NCBI GenBank assembly: GCA_035476635.1
Contig: DATILI010000280.1
Location: 1 to 7,092, forward strand
Direction of reading: 5' to 3'
Length of the DNA stretch: 7,092 bases
DNA from: DATILI01 sp035476635
GTDB lineage: Bacteria; Pseudomonadota; Gammaproteobacteria; Burkholderiales; Burkholderiaceae_C
Part shown: positions 4,241 to 7,092 of the stretch, in pieces
Layout of the letters: the number at the start of each line of letters is the position of its first letter
Numbering within the stretch: the first letter of the stretch is position 1
The notes under the pieces: model-generated
Told to the model about the DNA's origin: nothing
Database searches by the model: none
The model's input: the letters and a program-made list of their open reading frames with translations, nothing else
Made by a program: the position numbers and the translations under genes

Positions 4241-5188
4241 GCCAAGCCCCGCGCCTTCGCGGACCACAAAGCCGGCGCCCACCTTCAGGCGGATGCCGTG
4301 GCCGCGCGTGGTGCAGGCCGCCACCTGGTCCAGCAGCTCCTGCAGTTGCGCAGTGCTCGCCTGCTGGCCATGGGCGGTTTTCAGCCAATGGCGCAGCAGG
4401 TTGGCCTGGCGCGCGCGCGTGTAGCCCTGGACCTGCGAAATCACCGGCGGCAAGCCCACTTGCGCCAGGTCTTGCGCGGCCACTTCATTCAGCAGGTCCT
4501 GCGCCTGCGCCGCGTGCGAGGCGCTGCGCGCGAAGGTGGCCCTGAATTGCGGAAACGCCGCCTCCAGCGCGGGCAGCAGGCGCGCCCGGATGCGATTGCG
4601 CGTAAACCGCTCGTCGGCATTGGTCGGGTCTTCCACCCAAGGCACATCGCGCGCGGTGAGCCAGGCACGCAGGTCGGCGCCGGGCACACCAAGAAGCGGC
4701 CGGTGGTAGCTGATGCCATCGCGCATCCATCGGGCCGGCATGGCGGCCAGGCCGGCCAGGCCGGCACCGCGCGAGAGCGCCAGCAGCAGCGTTTCAGCCT
4801 GGTCGTCGGCGTGCTGCGCGATCGCGATGTCCCTGATGGCGTCCTGCTCCCAATGGTCCTGGACCGCCAGGCGAAACGCCGCGTAGCGGGCCTTGCGGGC
4901 GGCGTCCTCGGGGCTTTCGCCACTCGCGTAGCGCGCGTCGATGCGCAGCACAGCCAAGGGCACGTCCAACTGCGCGCACAGCGCCACGCAGTGCCGCTCG
5001 AAGTCGTCGGCAGCGGCTTGCAAGCCGTGGTGGATGTGGATGGCCCTGACCTGCCTCGGGAATTGTTCCGCGCAGGCGACCAAGAGCGCGGTGGAATCCG
5101 CGCCGCCGCTAAAAGCCACGGCCAGCGGCAGCGAAGGCGCAAAGGCGCGCATCGCATCGGTGAAGGCGGTGTGCACAGGCTCAGCCAT
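4214..5188 (-). CDS. tilS: tRNA(Ile)-lysidine synthase
   Basis: A 324-aa enzyme that attaches lysine to C34 of tRNA-Ile(CAT) in an ATP-dependent reaction, changing both its decoding from AUG to AUA and its charging from Met to Ile. It is normally essential. The PP-loop SGGADST is at 27-33, HIHHGLQ at 51-57 and HADDQAETLLLALSRG at 126-141. VEDPTNADERFTRNRIRARL follows at about residues 190-210, all typical of TilS. The substrate-binding helical region continues to the end. The protein is about 100 residues shorter than E. coli TilS (about 430) and appears to lack the C-terminal TilS_C domain. Short forms of this kind are known, for example in Aquifex, so this is likely natural. It starts 23 bp after the accA stop, has no Shine-Dalgarno, and a GC-rich palindrome abuts its ATG, which suggests translational coupling to accA. 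Confidence 0.96.
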   Translation of the reverse strand: MAEPVHTAFTDAMRAFAPSLPLAVAFSGGADSTALLVACAEQFPRQVRAIHIHHGLQAAADDFERHCVALCAQLDVPLAVLRIDARYASGESPEDAARKARYAAFRLAVQDHWEQDAIRDIAIAQHADDQAETLLLALSRGAGLAGLAAMPARWMRDGISYHRPLLGVPGADLRAWLTARDVPWVEDPTNADERFTRNRIRARLLPALEAAFPQFRATFARSASHAAQAQDLLNEVAAQDLAQVGLPPVISQVQGYTRARQANLLRHWLKTAHGQQASTAQLQELLDQVAACTTRGHGIRLKVGAGFVVREGAGLGFSPEARPV

Positions 5189-5203
5189 GCGCCGCAGCGG
5201 CGC
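5189..5203 (-). promoter_or_regulatory. Palindrome abutting the tilS start codon
   Basis: GCGCCGC-T-GCGGCGC on the minus strand is a perfect inverted repeat with a one-base centre, followed immediately by the tilS ATG. In RNA it should form a 5-6 bp GC stem with a 3-5 nt loop exactly where the ribosome must bind. The accA stop is only 23 bases before the ATG, so a ribosome finishing accA would open it. Confidence 0.5.
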
Positions 5204-5211
5204 CAGCGTGG

Positions 5212-6189
5212 CTACTTGCTGTCCGCCTTGGTGTCGGTGAAGCGGCCATAACCTTGCAGCCGCGCATAGCGGCGGTCCAGCAGTTCCTTGACCTTGAGGT
5301 CGCTGACCTGGCGGAACGCATCGTTGAGCGCGCGTTTGAGAAAGGCCGCCATCTGCTTGTGGTCGCGGTGCGCGCCGCCCACGGGCTCGCTAACGATCTT
5401 GTCCACCAGGCCCAGCGCTTTCAGGCGGTGCGCAGTGATGCCCAGGGCATCGGCGGCTTCCTGCGCCTTTTCGCCGGTCTTCCAGAGAATGGAGGCGCAG
5501 CCCTCGGGGCTGATGACCGAATAGATCGAGTACTGCAGCATCAGCACCTGGTCGCCCACCGAGATCGCCAAGGCGCCGCCGGAGCCGCCCTCGCCAATGA
5601 TGGTGGTGATGATGGGCACTTCGAGCTGCGCCATCTCATAGATGTTGCGTCCGATCGCCTCGGACTGGCCGCGCTCTTCGGCGTCGATGCCCGGGTAGGC
5701 GCCGGGTGTGTCCACGAAGGTGAATACCGGCAGCCTGAATTTCTCGGCGGTCTTCATCAGGCGCAAGGCCTTGCGGTAGCCCTCGGGCTTGCTCATGCCG
5801 AAGTTGCGCAGGCCGCGCTCCTTGGTGTCGCGCCCCTTCTGGTGGCCCAGCACCATGCAGGCCGTGCCATTGAAGCGCGCCAGGCCGCCCACGATGGAGA
5901 GGTCATCGGAAAAATGCCGGTCGCCGTGCAGCTCCACGAAATCGGTGAAGAGCTCGTTCACATAGTCCAGCGTATAGGGCCGTTCGGGATGGCGCGCGAT
6001 CTTGGTGATTTGCCAAGGGGTCAGGTCGCTGTAGATATCCTTGGTGAGCTGCTGGCTCTTCTTGGCCAGCTGGTCGATCTCTTCAGAGATATCGACCGCC
6101 GATTCAGTCTGCACATAGCGCAGTTCTTCGATCTTGGTTTCGAGTTCCGCAATCGGTTGCTCGAAGTCGAGGAAAGTTTTTTTGGCCAA
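5212..6189 (-). CDS. accA: Acetyl-CoA carboxylase carboxyltransferase, alpha subunit
   Basis: A 325-aa AccA, which with AccD transfers the carboxyl group from carboxybiotin on AccB to acetyl-CoA to make malonyl-CoA, the first committed step of fatty-acid synthesis in the cytosol. The sequence opens MAKKTFLDFEQPIAELE, followed by a helical region to about residue 60, then the crotonase-like carboxyltransferase core. The core includes ARHPERPYTLDYV, LHGDRHFSDD, HQKGRDTKERGLRNFGM, FVDTPGAYPGIDAEERGQSE and IIGEGGSGGALAI, then YSVISPEGCASILWK. It matches E. coli AccA (319 aa) along its whole length. The start is TTG at 6189, where family similarity begins, with AGGAG seven bases upstream. The 25 further in-frame codons upstream, also opening with TTG, do not resemble AccA. 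It follows the glycosylase gene by 78 bp and precedes tilS by 23 bp. Confidence 0.98.
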   Translation of the reverse strand: MAKKTFLDFEQPIAELETKIEELRYVQTESAVDISEEIDQLAKKSQQLTKDIYSDLTPWQITKIARHPERPYTLDYVNELFTDFVELHGDRHFSDDLSIVGGLARFNGTACMVLGHQKGRDTKERGLRNFGMSKPEGYRKALRLMKTAEKFRLPVFTFVDTPGAYPGIDAEERGQSEAIGRNIYEMAQLEVPIITTIIGEGGSGGALAISVGDQVLMLQYSIYSVISPEGCASILWKTGEKAQEAADALGITAHRLKALGLVDKIVSEPVGGAHRDHKQMAAFLKRALNDAFRQVSDLKVKELLDRRYARLQGYGRFTDTKADSK

Positions 6190-6196
6190 GAGGCTT

Positions 6197-6201
6197 CTCC
6201 T
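6197..6201 (-). promoter_or_regulatory. Shine-Dalgarno AGGAG deciding the TTG start of accA
   Basis: The minus strand reads AGGAG-AAGCCTC-TTG, a good anti-SD match with seven-base spacing. No ATG or GTG lies near the point where AccA similarity begins, so this site fixes the TTG at 6189 as the start. Confidence 0.8.
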
Positions 6202-6224
6202 AGTCAGTTGGGGACAGAGCAGCA

Positions 6225-6260
6225 GCGCCCAACGGCGCCGAAAGCGCGGGCCTGCCCCGC
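6225..6260 (-). other. Two small hairpins upstream of accA
   Basis: GCGCC/GGCGC around CAAC (6225-6238) and GCGGG/CCCGC around CCTGC (6246-6260) lie side by side in the 78-bp spacer between the glycosylase and accA. Neither has a T-run on the minus strand, so they are not intrinsic terminators. They may structure the accA leader; I saw no convincing promoter here. Confidence 0.3.
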
Positions 6261-6267
6261 ACAAGTT

Positions 6268-6921
6268 TCAGTAATCGACTGGCAGCGGGTCCATCGAGCG
6301 CCAAATATACCAAGTTGCGACGCTGCAATAGGGCTGCCAGGCTTCGGCCACTTCGCGCGCATCGCTGCGGCTGACCGGATCGCCCGAGAAATAGTTTTTG
6401 CTGATCCCGCTGATCAGGCCAATATCGTCCAGCGGCAGGATATTGGGCCGCATCAGGTGAAAAATCAAGAACATTTCGGCCGTCCACCGGCCGATGCCGC
6501 GGATGGCCACGAGCTCGGCGATGATAGCCTCATCGTCCATGGCCTCCCAGGACTTGAAGTGCACCACACCGGCATCGAAGTGCAGCGCCAGGTCCACCAG
6601 ATACTCCACCTTGCGCGCACTCAAGCCCGCTGCGCGCATGTCGTCGACCTTGAGCTTGAGCACGTTGGCCGGCGACATCTTGCGCGGCAGCTCGGCAAAA
6701 CGGTTCCACACGCTTTGCGCCGCCTTCACCGATATCTGCTGGCCGACGATGCTGCGCGCCAGGGTGGTGAAAGGGTCGCCGCGCTGCTCCAGGCAGGCGT
6801 CGCCGAACTGGGGAATCAGGCGCCGCAGCACGCGGTCCTTCTTGGCCAGGTGCTTGCAGGCGTCCTCCCAGTAGGCGGGAGTGGTCGCCTCGATCGCGAC
6901 ATCCTTCTTAGACGGAGCCAT
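6268..6921 (-). CDS. alkA: DNA-3-methyladenine glycosylase II family protein (HhH-GPD)
   Basis: A 217-aa base-excision repair enzyme that should remove alkylated bases such as 3-methyladenine from DNA by cleaving the N-glycosidic bond. It has SIVGQQISVKAAQSVWNRF (57-75), the helix-hairpin-helix LVAIRGIGRWTAEM (137-150), and LPLDDIGL (162-169), where D166 corresponds to the catalytic aspartate of AlkA. A WQPYCSVATWYIWR helix follows near the C-terminus. It lacks the extra N-terminal domain of E. coli AlkA (282 aa), so it resembles the shorter bacterial glycosylases, and the symbol is used by family. The start is ATG 6921 with GGAGG (6934-6930) eight bases upstream. An in-frame TTG two codons earlier is overlapped by the ribosome-binding region and rejected. 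It lies 45 bp after cysS, with no clear terminator between, so cotranscription is likely. The pathway link to its neighbours is not evident. Confidence 0.94.
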   Translation of the reverse strand: MAPSKKDVAIEATTPAYWEDACKHLAKKDRVLRRLIPQFGDACLEQRGDPFTTLARSIVGQQISVKAAQSVWNRFAELPRKMSPANVLKLKVDDMRAAGLSARKVEYLVDLALHFDAGVVHFKSWEAMDDEAIIAELVAIRGIGRWTAEMFLIFHLMRPNILPLDDIGLISGISKNYFSGDPVSRSDAREVAEAWQPYCSVATWYIWRSMDPLPVDY

Positions 6922-6966
6922 CCTCAACCCCTCCCGGACGCATATGCAAAAACGCGGGCCTTCGCA

Positions 6967-7092
6967 TCACTGCGCCGCTTCCCAAGTGGTTCCTGCCGGC
7001 GAATCCTTGAGCACGATCCCCTGCTCCAGCAACTCCTTGCGGATACGGTCGGCTTCGGCGAAATTCTTGGCGCTCTTGGCGGCGGCGCGCTG
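6967..7092 (-). CDS. cysS: Cysteinyl-tRNA synthetase, C-terminal part
   Basis: The last 41 codons of cysS, running in from beyond the window. The peptide includes AKNFAEADRIRKELLEQGIV and LKDSPAGTTWEAAQ. Its pattern FAEADRIRxxLxxxGIxLxDxPxGTTW is the hallmark of the C-terminal end of bacterial CysRS, in the helical anticodon-binding region. The full enzyme charges tRNA-Cys with cysteine in the cytosol. The catalytic HIGH and KMSKS regions lie outside the window. The stop is TGA at 6969-6967, and the next gene on the same strand begins 45 bp later. No good Rho-independent terminator is visible in that gap. Confidence 0.95.
   Translation of the reverse strand, partial: QRAAAKSAKNFAEADRIRKELLEQGIVLKDSPAGTTWEAAQ

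Noticed and set aside
3369..4388. 339-aa minus-strand frame overlapping lysC and tilS in another phase
   Set aside because: Low-complexity Arg/Gly/His-rich translation that spans two real genes out of frame.
4298..5251. 317-aa plus-strand frame opposite tilS
   Set aside because: Shadow of tilS; no motif and no plausible ribosome-binding site.
6190..6264. Upstream extension of accA
   Set aside because: The residues are unlike AccA, and the AGGAG site points to the TTG at 6189.
6940..6990. Terminator after cysS (T-run at GCGTTTTTGC on the minus strand)
   Set aside because: The bases before the T-run give only a broken three- to four-pair stem, so termination is not convincing.

Overview
The window looks like chromosome of a GC-rich betaproteobacterium of the order Burkholderiales, most probably Alcaligenaceae (the Bordetella/Achromobacter/Pusillimonas neighbourhood). 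This rests on the recognisable proteins (AccA, LysC, an AlkA-type glycosylase ending in PLPVDY, the CysS tail) and on the gene order cysS-alkA-accA-tilS-lysC-tRNA-Ser, which I associate with that group from memory. Family or genus placement was not tested by any search. All genes I can support lie on the minus strand, so transcription runs from high to low coordinates.

Housekeeping half (7092 down to about 2683): the C-terminus of cysteinyl-tRNA synthetase; a 217-aa HhH-GPD DNA-3-methyladenine glycosylase; accA with a TTG start; a short tilS directly behind accA; lysC with a candidate promoter that includes the tilS stop codon; tRNA-Ser(GCT) with an encoded CCA; and a strong Rho-independent terminator that closes the block. 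Two of the genes serve tRNA function (cysS, tilS), one starts fatty-acid synthesis (accA), and one starts the aspartate pathway to lysine, threonine, methionine and diaminopimelate (lysC).

Less conserved half (about 2670 down to 1): a 224-aa membrane-anchored protein of unknown function; two very small single-span membrane proteins of 59 and 60 aa with basic tails; an RpiR/MurR-type regulator with a DNA-binding and a sugar-phosphate-sensing SIS domain; and the first 133 codons of a PLP-dependent class III aminotransferase. The regulator and the aminotransferase overlap by 4 bp (ATGA), so they form one transcription and translation unit. A cluster of palindromes just upstream of the regulator is a good operator candidate.

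I see no mobile element, CRISPR array or obvious defence system. The main points of interest are small: the two short membrane genes, the evenly spaced operator-like array, a 12-bp tandem repeat in a leader, a predicted internal start in lysC that would give a separate regulatory subunit, a hairpin abutting the tilS start codon, and a possible leaderless mRNA.
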